Of a stretch of 23,268 nucleotides of DNA, positions 1-6,354 are shown piece by piece. The first letter of the stretch is position 1; every line of letters begins with the position of its first letter. Where the stretch lies: assembly GCA_963626085.1 (NCBI GenBank), contig CAVFVJ010000036.1, forward strand, positions 1-23,268. The letters are read 5' to 3'. The position numbers and the translations under genes are program-made. This DNA comes from Colivivens sp963626085. Lineage in GTDB: Bacteria; Bacteroidota; Bacteroidia; Bacteroidales; Bacteroidaceae. The notes under the pieces are model-generated. The model saw only the letters and a program-made list of their open reading frames with translations, did no database searches and was not told where the DNA came from.

Positions 1-1413
1 GTTGACTTGAAACCTGCTTACGGATTGCTTGAGATTAGCACATCACCGGAGAATGGTGCCAAGGTGTACATAGACAACAGCGCGACGGCAGCCGGCACCA
101 CACCGTTCACCACTAGCAAACTCTCTGGTGGCAGCCACACTCTGCTTCTGCAGCAGTCTCAGTACGAGAGTCGTACGATGACCGTTGATGTTCCGTCTGA
201 CGGCTCAACACAGAAACTGACGGTTCCCATGACCGCCAACTTTGGTACGCTGACCATAACCGCTCCCGAGGGTTGCCATATATATGTAAACAACGACGAC
301 AAGGGCGTGTCGCAGTGGACAGGCAAGCTCTCCGCCGGTTCTTATGTGGTGGAGGCACGCCGTGAGTCACACCGCAGTACAAGCAAGAGGGTAGACGTGG
401 CGAAAGGCGGCATGCAGACCGTGTCGCTCGATGCCCCGACACCAATCTATGGGTCTCTCAACATCACGAGCAAGCCTGTCGGGGCAGACGTGTACATAGA
501 AGGAAAGAAGGTAGGTACAACCCCGGACATATTTGCCAATGTGCTCGAGGGTACACGTGCTGTGGAACTGAAGAAGTCTGGCTATGCCGTCTACAGTTCC
601 AAGGTCACGGTATCCGAAGGCAAGGTGAGCGACCTCGCAGCGACGCTGACTGTTGAGGAGAAGCCAGATGATGTTGTTGCGACAACAGGAAGCAGTACTG
701 TTAAGGGCAATACAGGCAATGCCGTGATAGACGAACTGATAAACAGTATGGTGTTTGTTGAAGGCGGTACGTTCACGATGGGTGCGACCTCGGAGCAGGG
801 CAGTGACGCTTACAGTAGCGAAAGTCCAACTCACCAAGTTACCCTCAGCAGTTTCATGATTGGCAAGTATGAGGTGACCCAGGCGTTGTGGAAAGCTGTC
901 ATGGGCAGCAATCCGTCGTATTTCAAAGGTGACAATTTGCCAGTAGAGAAGGTTTCTTGGAATGACTGTCAGATGTTCATCACCAAACTGAATTCGTTGA
1001 CTGGTTTGAATTTCCGTCTGCCTACAGAAGCGGAATGGGAGTACGCAGCTCGTGGAGGTAACAAGAGCATGGGTTACAAGTACTCGGGCAGTAATAATAT
1101 AGATGATGTGGCATGGTACTATAGTAATATCGATTACAAGACTCATGCTGTCTGCACGAAGCAACCGAATGAACTTGGTCTGTATGATATGAGCGGCAAT
1201 GTCTATGAATGGTGCAGTGACTGGTATGGAAGTTACAGCTCCACTTCTCAGACCAATCCTACAGGTGCTACTTCTGGCTCTAACCGCGTCAACCGTGGTG
1301 GCAGCTGGAGTCTCAATGCCAGGTACTGCCGTGTGTCTTACCGGGGCTACGACTCACCGGGCAGTACCGGCAGCAGCCTCGGTCTGCGCCTCGTCCTCCC
1401 AGTTCAATCTTAA
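1..1413 (+). CDS. PEGA-repeat and SUMF1/FGE-sulfatase-domain protein, 5' end cut by window
   Basis: The frame is open from base 1, so the gene starts upstream and the N-terminus (probably with a signal sequence) is missing. The visible part has three PEGA-like beta-sandwich repeats (about residues 5-75, 77-145 and 147-215), each with a pattern like GADVYIEGKKVGTTP. A linker follows, then a SUMF1 domain (about 247-466) with MVFVEGGTFTMG, LPTEAEWEYAARGG, GLYDMSGNVYEWCSDWY and RGGSW...LGLRLV. PEGA repeats usually occur in surface or envelope proteins, and SUMF1 domains have the C-type-lectin fold. The C-terminal part has a single Cys (RYCRVSY) rather than the Cys pair of catalytic formylglycine-generating enzymes, so I infer a binding rather than enzymatic role. 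The last 35 codons look like a diversity-generating retroelement variable region (see the separate feature). Family assignment is secure; ligand unknown. Confidence 0.9.
   Translation, partial: VDLKPAYGLLEISTSPENGAKVYIDNSATAAGTTPFTTSKLSGGSHTLLLQQSQYESRTMTVDVPSDGSTQKLTVPMTANFGTLTITAPEGCHIYVNNDDKGVSQWTGKLSAGSYVVEARRESHRSTSKRVDVAKGGMQTVSLDAPTPIYGSLNITSKPVGADVYIEGKKVGTTPDIFANVLEGTRAVELKKSGYAVYSSKVTVSEGKVSDLAATLTVEEKPDDVVATTGSSTVKGNTGNAVIDELINSMVFVEGGTFTMGATSEQGSDAYSSESPTHQVTLSSFMIGKYEVTQALWKAVMGSNPSYFKGDNLPVEKVSWNDCQMFITKLNSLTGLNFRLPTEAEWEYAARGGNKSMGYKYSGSNNIDDVAWYYSNIDYKTHAVCTKQPNELGLYDMSGNVYEWCSDWYGSYSSTSQTNPTGATSGSNRVNRGGSWSLNARYCRVSYRGYDSPGSTGSSLGLRLVLPVQS
1285..1401 (+). other. Candidate DGR variable region (VR) at the 3' end of the SUMF1 gene
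   Basis: Within RGGSW...LGLRLV the non-conserved codons are at 1309 AGT, 1312 CTC, 1315 AAT, 1324 TAC, 1339 TAC, 1345 GGC, 1348 TAC, 1351 GAC, 1360 GGC, 1363 AGT, 1369 GGC, 1372 AGC and 1375 AGC. Every one is NNY, so each can arise from AAC or AAT by changing only adenines. This is the mark of adenine-specific mutagenic homing. The conserved codons between them (TGG, GCC, AGG, TGC, CGT) stay fixed. Known DGR targets of the C-type-lectin/SUMF1 class carry their VR at exactly this position. No reverse transcriptase or adenine-rich template repeat is seen in this window, so the call is inference. Confidence 0.5.
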
Positions 1414-1446
1414 AAAAAGGCTATATGCAGATAAAGAGTGCCAGTC

Positions 1447-1573
1447 TAGTAGGTGCGGTGTCCCACCGCACATTATTTACTATTGTGTGACCTGTCCCAC
1501 CGCACATTATGTGCTGATTCGACGTGGGATACGTAGGTCCCTATTATTGTGACGTGGGCCACGTCACCTACTA
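1447..1573. repeat. Palindromic mosaic element, copy 1
   Basis: A 127-bp element bounded by inverted ends TAGTAGGTG (1447-1455) and CACCTACTA (1565-1573). It contains nested near-perfect palindromes such as GTGCGGTGTCCCACCGCAC and GACGTGGGCCACGTC, with degenerate copies between. It lies 33 bp after the stop of the SUMF1 gene. A shorter relative with the same ends lies just after holA (18533-18615). The architecture resembles REP/BIME-type non-coding repeats. It may fold into strong hairpins in RNA and act as a 3'-end structure. Confidence 0.7.
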
Positions 1574-1596
1574 AAGGATTGACAGGCTCTGACAAT

Positions 1597-1857
1597 CTAC
1601 TTGCTTGCAAGTCTTTCAATCTCTTCTCTTGACAAGCCTGATGCATGAGATACGGTATCCAAAGGAACTCCCAAAGCCGAAAGTTTCAAAGCCATCTTCT
1701 CCTTTGTCTCCTTCTCTCCTTTTTGCATACCTTCTTCCAATCCTTCCGCACGTTCTCTTTCCAAGGCGGTGTCGATGGAGTCTTTGTACCTTAGACATAC
1801 GAAGTCCTCTTTAGGTAAATAAAACCAAATTGTGACTATTTCCCGTTCTGTGTAGAT
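1597..1857 (-). pseudogene. C-terminal remnant of an Rpn/PD-(D/E)XK-nuclease-family transposase-like protein
   Basis: Reading the minus strand in the frame that ends at 1597 gives a tail with DSIDTALERERAEGLEEGMQ, an Lys/Glu-rich helix, and a final ALGVPLDTVSHASGLSREEI segment ending in LASK. This charged repeat followed by a short 'GLSxEEI' helix is the usual C-terminus of the Rpn-like PD-(D/E)XK family. No nuclease domain or start codon is present; the frame is closed upstream by the stop of the acetyltransferase (1858-1860). It is therefore a broken 3' fragment, in the same frame as its upstream neighbour. Naming rests on the characteristic tail only. Confidence 0.65.
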
Positions 1858-2451
1858 TCATATTGTGTCCCAACCTACCTTGTCGGCGTCTGTTATCTTT
1901 CGCAGTACACGACACGGATTGCCGACGGCTACAACGCCCGATGGGATGTCGTGTGTGACGATACTACCCGCACCGATGACAGTGTCGTCTCCGATGGTGA
2001 CATTTGGCAGGATGATGGCTCCGCCGCCAATCCATACACGGTTGCCTATGTGGATGTCTCCCGGTATGAGTGCTCCGTCCATGCGCTCCTTGGCGTCCAA
2101 GGCGTGGTTGGCATCATAAATCCCTACGTTCGGACCAATGAGCACCTGGTTACCGATAATGACGTTACCGCAGTCGAGTATCACGCACCCGAAGTTAATG
2201 TAGACATCGTTGCCGATCGTGATGTTCTTACCAAACTCACAGCGAAAGTCCGGCTCAATCCATACATTCCTGCCTACGGACTTGAAAAGCCTCTGTATCA
2301 AGTCATGTCGCTTCTCTGTCTCGTCATCCTCTGTCTTGTTGTACTCGCGGAATAGTTTCTTAGCCTCCACCCTGCGGTTGAATAGGTCTTTGTCGAAGTC
2401 ATTGTATACTTCTCCAGTCCGCATCTTTTCCCAGTCTGTCTTTTCTGTCAT
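1858..2451 (-). CDS. Sugar O-acetyltransferase of the maltose/galactoside acetyltransferase family
   Basis: A 197-residue protein of the usual length for the LacA/Maa family, which transfers acetyl from acetyl-CoA to a sugar hydroxyl in the cytoplasm. It starts MTEKTDWEKMRTGEVYNDFD, matching the N-terminal Mac domain. It continues with left-handed beta-helix hexapeptides (IGNDVYI, IIGNQVLIGPN, IGNRVWIGGGA, IGDDTVIGAGS) and ends with the VVAVGNPCRVLRKI signature. The DANH segment holds the expected catalytic His. The true substrate cannot be read; many relatives are called maltose or galactoside acetyltransferase without proof. The gene stands alone, flanked by debris on both sides. Its TGA is followed in the same frame by the Rpn-like tail. 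Confidence 0.9.
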   Translation of the reverse strand: MTEKTDWEKMRTGEVYNDFDKDLFNRRVEAKKLFREYNKTEDDETEKRHDLIQRLFKSVGRNVWIEPDFRCEFGKNITIGNDVYINFGCVILDCGNVIIGNQVLIGPNVGIYDANHALDAKERMDGALIPGDIHIGNRVWIGGGAIILPNVTIGDDTVIGAGSIVTHDIPSGVVAVGNPCRVLRKITDADKVGWDTI

Positions 2452-2490
2452 ATTGTGTATTCTTATTAATATTTATTAATCACTAATTCC

Positions 2491-2631
2491 TTATGTAGCT
2501 ATCTCATTCCTTATTCCGCTGACGGCAATCGTTTGGTAAAGATTGGTGTTAACTGCGACAGCGACCAGCGCACCATAAGCGATTGGATAATCTCTCTTAA
2601 TAGCTCCTCACAGCAGTCCTGTCATGTATAA
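2491..2631 (+). pseudogene. 3' fragment of a DUF1703 AAA-ATPase-like gene
   Basis: The plus strand encodes YLIPYSADGNRLVKIGVN followed by CDSDQRTISDWII, nearly the same as the C-terminus of the intact gene at 7833-9398 (YLIPYSADGKRLYKIGVN, YDSDQRTIGNWII). The two share a 22-base exact match (2556-2577 and 9350-9371). Nothing of the remaining 480 or so residues is present upstream, so only the last 5% of a second copy survives. The frame runs on to a TAA at 2629-2631, overlapping the opposite-strand ATPase remnant. Confidence 0.8.
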
Positions 2632-2974
2632 CGGCAGGTAGGTGATTCCGTCCTCTGTCTTTATATCAGCAGTATGTAGCACATAGGGTGTGGAGAGGTA
2701 ATTGCTGTATTTTGCAATGCACTTTTTAAGTGATGAAAGGGCGTATCTGTTTGTAGATTTCACCTCTATGGGGGATATGTTGTGACGGGTCGTGATGGCA
2801 TCTTTGGCGATAAGGAAATCCAATTCCATTCTCTCCTCAGCATTCTCCTTATTATATTTAGAGAAGAAATAGAGGCTGTGTCCAGCTGTTCGTAACATTT
2901 GCGCCACGATGTTCTCCATCACCATGCCGTTGTTGTTTCCATCTCAACAGTTGATTATATACTTTTCGTTCCAT
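2608..2974 (-). pseudogene. DUF4143-type AAA ATPase, internally deleted
   Basis: The downstream part (2608-2936, minus strand) encodes GMVMENIVAQMLRTAGHSLY, FFSKYNKENAEERMELDFLI, SPIEVKSTNRYALSSLKK and YLPLYMTGLL, the C-terminal nuclease-like domain of DUF4143 ATPases. Upstream, an ATG at 2974-2972 opens MERKVYNQLLRWKQQ, which matches the N-terminus of the same family but in another frame. The Walker A and B region between them (about 900 bp in intact relatives) is missing. I read this as one gene with a large internal deletion and frameshift. Promoter and 33-bp repeats remain upstream. C-terminal assignment is strong; the N-terminal link rests on 15 residues. Confidence 0.75.
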
Positions 2975-2976
2975 AA

Positions 2977-3065
2977 TTTACACCTATCCGCAATTATTAG
3001 ATATGTTATTACGCACCTATCCGCGATTAATTTTTGTGCAAATTTACACCTATCCGCGATTAATT
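2977..3065. repeat. Three tandem 33-bp repeats upstream of the broken ATPase
   Basis: The core CACCTATCCGC starts at 2981, 3014 and 3047, exactly 33 bp apart. The fullest form, TTTACACCTATCCGCGATTA, is in copy 3; copy 1 has CCGCAATTA and copy 2 ACGCACC. On the minus strand each reads AATCGCGGATAGGTG(TAAATT). The array lies immediately before the start codon of the deleted ATPase and contains its promoter -7 box, so it probably bound a regulator or forms a regulatory leader. Confidence 0.8.
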
Positions 3066-3070
3066 CCAAA
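3038..3070 (-). promoter_or_regulatory. Promoter of the broken DUF4143 ATPase
   Basis: Minus strand: -33 TTTG (3070-3067), 20-bp spacer, -7 TAAATTTGC (3046-3038). This matches the Bacteroidetes consensus TTTG-N19/20-TAnnTTTG. The -7 box falls inside the third 33-bp repeat, and the ATG of the broken gene is about 64 bp further on. Confidence 0.6.
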
Positions 3071-3184
3071 TGTTTTGCTGTGTTTTTATTGGACAATAAT
3101 GGTTCCATAAACCAACGTCAATGGGTATATGTTCCTAATTTCAGTACAATCTCTTTATTTTGTGAATTCACACTAAATAGATGC

Positions 3185-3310
3185 TCATTGATGAGCTACT
3201 ATGTTCTGTTCCCTTTTGCATTGCGCTTTTTGGGAACATATCAGGTGGCGGCAGAAGTGGTGAACCAGATAAACCTGTCATCATATATCTCGACCTTCGT
3301 TACGCTGACT
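3185..3310 (+). pseudogene. tatC: tatC fragment (Sec-independent translocase subunit)
   Basis: Codons from 3191 to 3310 read MSYYVLFPFALRFLGTYQVA followed by AEVVNQINLSSYISTFVTLT. This matches the TatC segment around the third to fourth transmembrane helices (FPFALRFLGTYQV, SYISTF), a strongly conserved part of the twin-arginine translocase. Homology stops abruptly at both ends: upstream residues do not match TatC and downstream the frame soon ends. About 40 of some 250 residues remain, so this cannot be functional. An intact tatC is presumably elsewhere. Confidence 0.6.
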
Positions 3311-3603
3311 GCAACCCTACCATGTAACGTTACGAGCCTTGGAGATTATGTGAAAAAAATGTCAGAAGATAACGGCCATTCAGGAAATATGCTTAACTTT
3401 GCGATGCCCAAGGAAGGATGATGGTGAAACATTACGCTGTTGTCTAAGGAATGGTCGGGGCATCGAGCTCCGCCAATTCCTACCCAAGAAAGGACTCTGG
3501 CTCACATTGTCTGTTGTCTGTCTTGGGAGCAACTGGCAGGTATCATTGCCTAAGCAGATAGAAAAACTGGTCTGAAATTGGGGAGTACTATAATAACTAC
3601 ACA
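3311..3603. other. Stretch with no assignable gene
   Basis: Between the tatC fragment and the glycosyltransferase start I recognise no gene. One plus-strand frame stays open from 3354 to the TGA at 3573-3575 (73 codons, with LRQFLPKKGLWLTLSVV) but has no good start and no family I know. It is probably further debris from the rearranged strip. Confidence 0.4.
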
Positions 3604-4524
3604 ATGGAAAACTCAATGGAGGAGAATCGTTTGTTTTCAATTTTCATACCCACTTGGAATAATCTTGCTTTCTTGAAATTGTGCGTAGAGAGCATACAGA
3701 AGAATTCAACTTACAGACACCAAATAATTATACATGTGAATGATGGTAGCGATGGCACTCTTGAGTGGGTACGGGAGCAGGGATTTGACTATACATACAC
3801 TCCGCATAACGTTGGTGTCTGTTTGGCCATGAATATGATGCGAAGCAAAGTGAAGACAGACTATATATGTTTTGTAAACGACGATATGTATGTTCTTCCA
3901 GAATGGGACAAGGTTTTGTATGATGAAATAAAATGTTGTTCAGACAACAGATTTTTCTTGTCTGCTACTACGATACAGCCGCACACCCCCGGGAACTCAG
4001 TACTGAATGCCGACTACGGAGACTCAGTAGAGACTTTCCGTGAAGATGATTTGCTTAATGATTTCGGAAAATTGGAGATTCGTGATTGGATGGGTGCTAC
4101 GCTTCCGCCAAATGTTGTCCATCGAGATATTTGGGATTTAGTTGGTGGATACAGTGTAGAACTGTCCCCGGGGATGTACAGTGACCCAGACTTTACTGCA
4201 AAGTTGTGGCTTTGTGGAATCAGGTATATGAAAGGCTTGTCTGCAAGCAGAGTATATCATTTCGAGACGAAGTCTACAACACGCATACGAAAAAACATGG
4301 GACAACGGCAGTTTCTTATGAAATGGGGGCTGACAAGCTCTTGCTTCCGTAAGACATTTACTTTCAAGGGGAAGGACTTCGATGCTTCTCTTATGGGTAA
4401 ACGGAATGAAGAGAAATCTCTGAAGGCGCAAATTGTAAAAAGCAGAATAAAAGCCGTGTATTGGCTCTTTACAAAGGATTTCGGGCCATTGAACAAGTTT
4501 TGGGAAAAAGGAATATTGTCCTGA
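3604..4524 (+). CDS. Family 2 glycosyltransferase (GT-A fold)
   Basis: A 306-residue cytoplasmic glycosyltransferase. It opens with FSIFIPTWNNLAFLKLCVES (residues 11-30), followed by the nucleotide-binding VNDGSDGT (45-52) and the metal-binding motif FVNDDMYVLPEW (90-101; the DD of the DxD type). Acceptor-site motifs follow: RDWMGATLPP and SPGMYSDPDFTAKLW. The last 80 residues are basic and lack a clear membrane helix, suggesting peripheral membrane association. Such enzymes build surface polysaccharide or glycoprotein sugars, but no polysaccharide gene neighbours it, so donor and acceptor cannot be named. MEEN at residue 5 is a possible alternative start. The island around it is full of broken genes, so it may have arrived by rearrangement. 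Confidence 0.88.
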   Translation: MENSMEENRLFSIFIPTWNNLAFLKLCVESIQKNSTYRHQIIIHVNDGSDGTLEWVREQGFDYTYTPHNVGVCLAMNMMRSKVKTDYICFVNDDMYVLPEWDKVLYDEIKCCSDNRFFLSATTIQPHTPGNSVLNADYGDSVETFREDDLLNDFGKLEIRDWMGATLPPNVVHRDIWDLVGGYSVELSPGMYSDPDFTAKLWLCGIRYMKGLSASRVYHFETKSTTRIRKNMGQRQFLMKWGLTSSCFRKTFTFKGKDFDASLMGKRNEEKSLKAQIVKSRIKAVYWLFTKDFGPLNKFWEKGILS

Positions 4525-4614
4525 ATGATTTACACTGTCCGTCTCTCGGACAATCGGGAGTGTGGTCGGGTTCTCGCCTGTCCGTCTTGTCATTTGATAA
4601 GCGTAAAATATATG

Positions 4615-4653
4615 GCTTTTATCCATTATAAAAGATAAAAGCAGTATATTTGC
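4615..4653 (+). promoter_or_regulatory. Promoter with overlapping inverted repeat before the ATPase at 4682
   Basis: A -7 box TATATTTGC (4645-4653) lies 28 bp before the ATG. Just upstream is a perfect 9-bp inverted repeat, GCTTTTATC (4615-4623) and GATAAAAGC (4634-4642), separated by 10 bp and filling the region between the expected -33 and -7 positions. No good TTTG -33 box is seen, which would fit a promoter dependent on, or blocked by, a protein at the repeat. Confidence 0.55.
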
Positions 4654-4681
4654 AGAAAGTTTAGATTATAATAGACAAAGT

Positions 4682-5890
4682 ATGGCAGCAATAATCCGTC
4701 AATCATATATCGACAAGATAGAAAGGTATCTTGGTAAGGATACAATCATTGTGCTCGTGGGTCAACGGCGTGTGGGAAAGAGCTACACCCTCAAGATGGT
4801 ATGCGACCGCAAGAAAACAGATGAATATAATAATATCATCTATATCGACAAGGAGAAAAGAGAGTTTGACGGCATTCAGACTTATCGGGATCTCAATGAT
4901 TATATCGAGCGACATTTCATTCCTGAAAAGCACAACTATATTCTCATTGACGAGATACAAGACATTCTTGAATTCGAGCGTTCCATACGTAGTTACCGCA
5001 CTGAGCCCAATACCGATATTATTATCACAGGTAGCAATGCCCATATGTTGAGCGGTGAGCTCAGTACACTTATCGGTGGCAGATACAAGGAAATATACAT
5101 CCAGTCGCTTAGTTACAGCGAGTTCCTAGAATTTCACCATCTCGAAGACACCGAGAGATCTCTATCTCTGTACATACAATACGGTGGCCTGCCAGGCTTG
5201 GCTAAGATAGGACTTGATGAAGATGATGCACGTGAATATCAGATGGATATTTGCCATACCGTATTGTTGAAGGATGTCATTATGCGTAACCAAATTCGGA
5301 ATGTGCCGTTCTTGGAAAATCTAGTTCGCTTTTTGGCGGACAACACTGGCAAGTTGATTTCTGCAAATAGCATAGCTAAATATATGAAATCGCAAGGGGA
5401 ATCTATAACTTCTACCGCCATCATCAACTACATCTCTTTTCTTTGCGAAGCCTACATCTTGCACAAGGTGAACCGTTACGACATTCACGGAAAACGGATT
5501 TTTGAAACAAACGATAAGTTTTACTTCGAGGACAACGGTATTCGAAACGCTCTTGCAGGAGGAACCAGGGAGGGCGACATCGAGAAGGTGATAGAAAACA
5601 TCGTCTACCAACACCTCGTTCGTTTGGGCTATCAAGTGTATGTTGGGCAGTTGCAAGTTGGAGAAATCGACTTTGTATGTACTAAGCCTAGTGGTGGGCG
5701 TGTCTACGTGCAAGCCTCCTACATCATCATTGATGACGCCACAAGGGAACGGGAGTTCGGTAACCTCCGCGCCATCAAGGACAACTATCCCAAATATGTG
5801 ATTTCCATGACCCCACTTCTGACCAAGAACGATGATGGGGGCATCACGCATATCCACCTGCACAGGTTCTTGACGGAAGGATTGCAGTGA
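4682..5890 (+). CDS. AAA ATPase with DUF4143 C-terminal domain
   Basis: A 402-residue protein of normal family length. Walker A is GQRRVGKS (27-34), Walker B YILIDE (86-91), and a sensor-like IIITGSNAHML follows near residue 115. The middle holds the winged-helix DUF4143 region (IQYGGLPGLAK, SANSIAKYMKSQGESI, YEDNG-like YFEDNGIRNAL). The end has a PD-(D/E)XK-like fold, with the conserved GEIDFVC and a VYVQASY where relatives have an E/Q-x-K-type motif. The family is common in Bacteroidales in many divergent copies, its function is unproven, and links to nuclease or STAND-type sensing are inference. It has its own promoter with an inverted repeat. It shares the strip with two other intact and three broken ATPases of different subtypes. 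Confidence 0.88.
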   Translation: MAAIIRQSYIDKIERYLGKDTIIVLVGQRRVGKSYTLKMVCDRKKTDEYNNIIYIDKEKREFDGIQTYRDLNDYIERHFIPEKHNYILIDEIQDILEFERSIRSYRTEPNTDIIITGSNAHMLSGELSTLIGGRYKEIYIQSLSYSEFLEFHHLEDTERSLSLYIQYGGLPGLAKIGLDEDDAREYQMDICHTVLLKDVIMRNQIRNVPFLENLVRFLADNTGKLISANSIAKYMKSQGESITSTAIINYISFLCEAYILHKVNRYDIHGKRIFETNDKFYFEDNGIRNALAGGTREGDIEKVIENIVYQHLVRLGYQVYVGQLQVGEIDFVCTKPSGGRVYVQASYIIIDDATREREFGNLRAIKDNYPKYVISMTPLLTKNDDGGITHIHLHRFLTEGLQ

Positions 5891-5914
5891 CAAGTCTGCA
5901 CCTGTCTGCGACTA

Positions 5915-5948
5915 TTTTGCGCGAAATGGGATTTTTTAGTACGTTTGC
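5915..5948 (+). promoter_or_regulatory. Promoter of the truncated ATPase at 5969
   Basis: -33 TTTTG (5915-5919), 20-bp spacer and -7 TACGTTTGC (5940-5948) match the Bacteroidetes consensus. The ATG at 5969 follows at a normal distance, so the fragment is probably still transcribed. Confidence 0.65.
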
Positions 5949-5968
5949 AGCAAATAACGGATGTGGCC

Positions 5969-6124
5969 ATGGCACAAGAGATAATCGGAAGGGAGCATGA
6001 AATCAAGGAATTGCAAACTCTCTGTCAGGCAAAGAAGCCAGTTTTTGCAGTAGTTTATGGCAGAAGGCGTGTCGGGAAGACCTTTCTCATAAGATTCACT
6101 CCGAGAAATATACACAAATGCTAA
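5969..6124 (+). pseudogene. N-terminal fragment of an archaeal-type AAA ATPase (PF01637-like)
   Basis: The ATG at 5969 opens MAQEIIGREHEIKELQTLCQ, then PVFAVVYGRRRVGKTFLIR, with Walker A GRRRVGKT. This is the standard N-terminus of the ATP-binding proteins often followed by DUF234. The match ends after LIRF, and a stop follows at 6122-6124, leaving 51 residues of an expected 400 or more. An 8-bp inverted repeat (CACTCCGA 6097-6104, TCGGAGTG 6129-6136) spans the break. The gene is truncated, although its promoter is intact. Confidence 0.75.
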
Positions 6125-6140
6125 AAATTCGGAGTGTACT

Positions 6141-6308
6141 ATGGTTATAAAACGAAAATCCATTCAAGGGAGTGGTCTTCTCGGTGCTGCCATTGAGTAT
6201 GAGGCTATTCCTGATGATTTCAAGGCTGACTTGGAAATGCATGATCTGATACTGCAGATGGCAGATGACCTGTATTTGGGTGAGGTATGTGCAAGCTGTC
6301 GGAACTGA
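6141..6308 (+). CDS. Short hypothetical ORF, possibly a fragment
   Basis: A 55-residue frame from ATG 6141 to TGA 6306-6308, starting MVIKRKSIQGSGLLGAAIEY and continuing IPDDFKADLEMHDLILQMAD. It reads like real protein: an acidic amphipathic helix, no low complexity, no opposing gene. I do not recognise the family. It could be the C-terminal piece of whatever sequence replaced the deleted part of the ATPase at 5969, or a small stand-alone gene. No promoter of its own is visible. Confidence 0.35.
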   Translation: MVIKRKSIQGSGLLGAAIEYEAIPDDFKADLEMHDLILQMADDLYLGEVCASCRN

Positions 6309-6354
6309 GTGGAGAAAAATGAATCAACGGAACATTTCCTCTGCGCCTGAACAC

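Noticed and set aside
721..1410. Catalytic formylglycine-generating enzyme (sulfatase activation)
   Set aside because: The active-site cysteine pair is not seen and PEGA repeats plus a variable-looking C-terminus point to a binding protein.
2977..3065. A small CRISPR array
   Set aside because: The unit is a contiguous 33-bp tandem repeat without unique spacers of regular length and without cas genes.
2909..3421. A 170-residue plus-strand open frame
   Set aside because: It runs across the 33-bp repeats and the promoter of the opposite ATPase remnant; only the tatC-like codons 3191-3310 resemble protein, so the long frame is a chance join.
3354..3575. 73-codon open frame between the tatC fragment and the glycosyltransferase
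   Set aside because: No start codon with support, no recognised family and no conserved motif; listed only as part of the unassigned stretch.
4536..4552. Terminator after the glycosyltransferase (TGTCCG-TCTCT-CGGACA)
   Set aside because: The stem is only 6 bp and no T-run follows.
6097..6136. Inverted repeat CACTCCGA/TCGGAGTG as ends of an insertion sequence
   Set aside because: Arms are only 8 bp with 24 bp between and no target duplication; more likely chance or a small hairpin.
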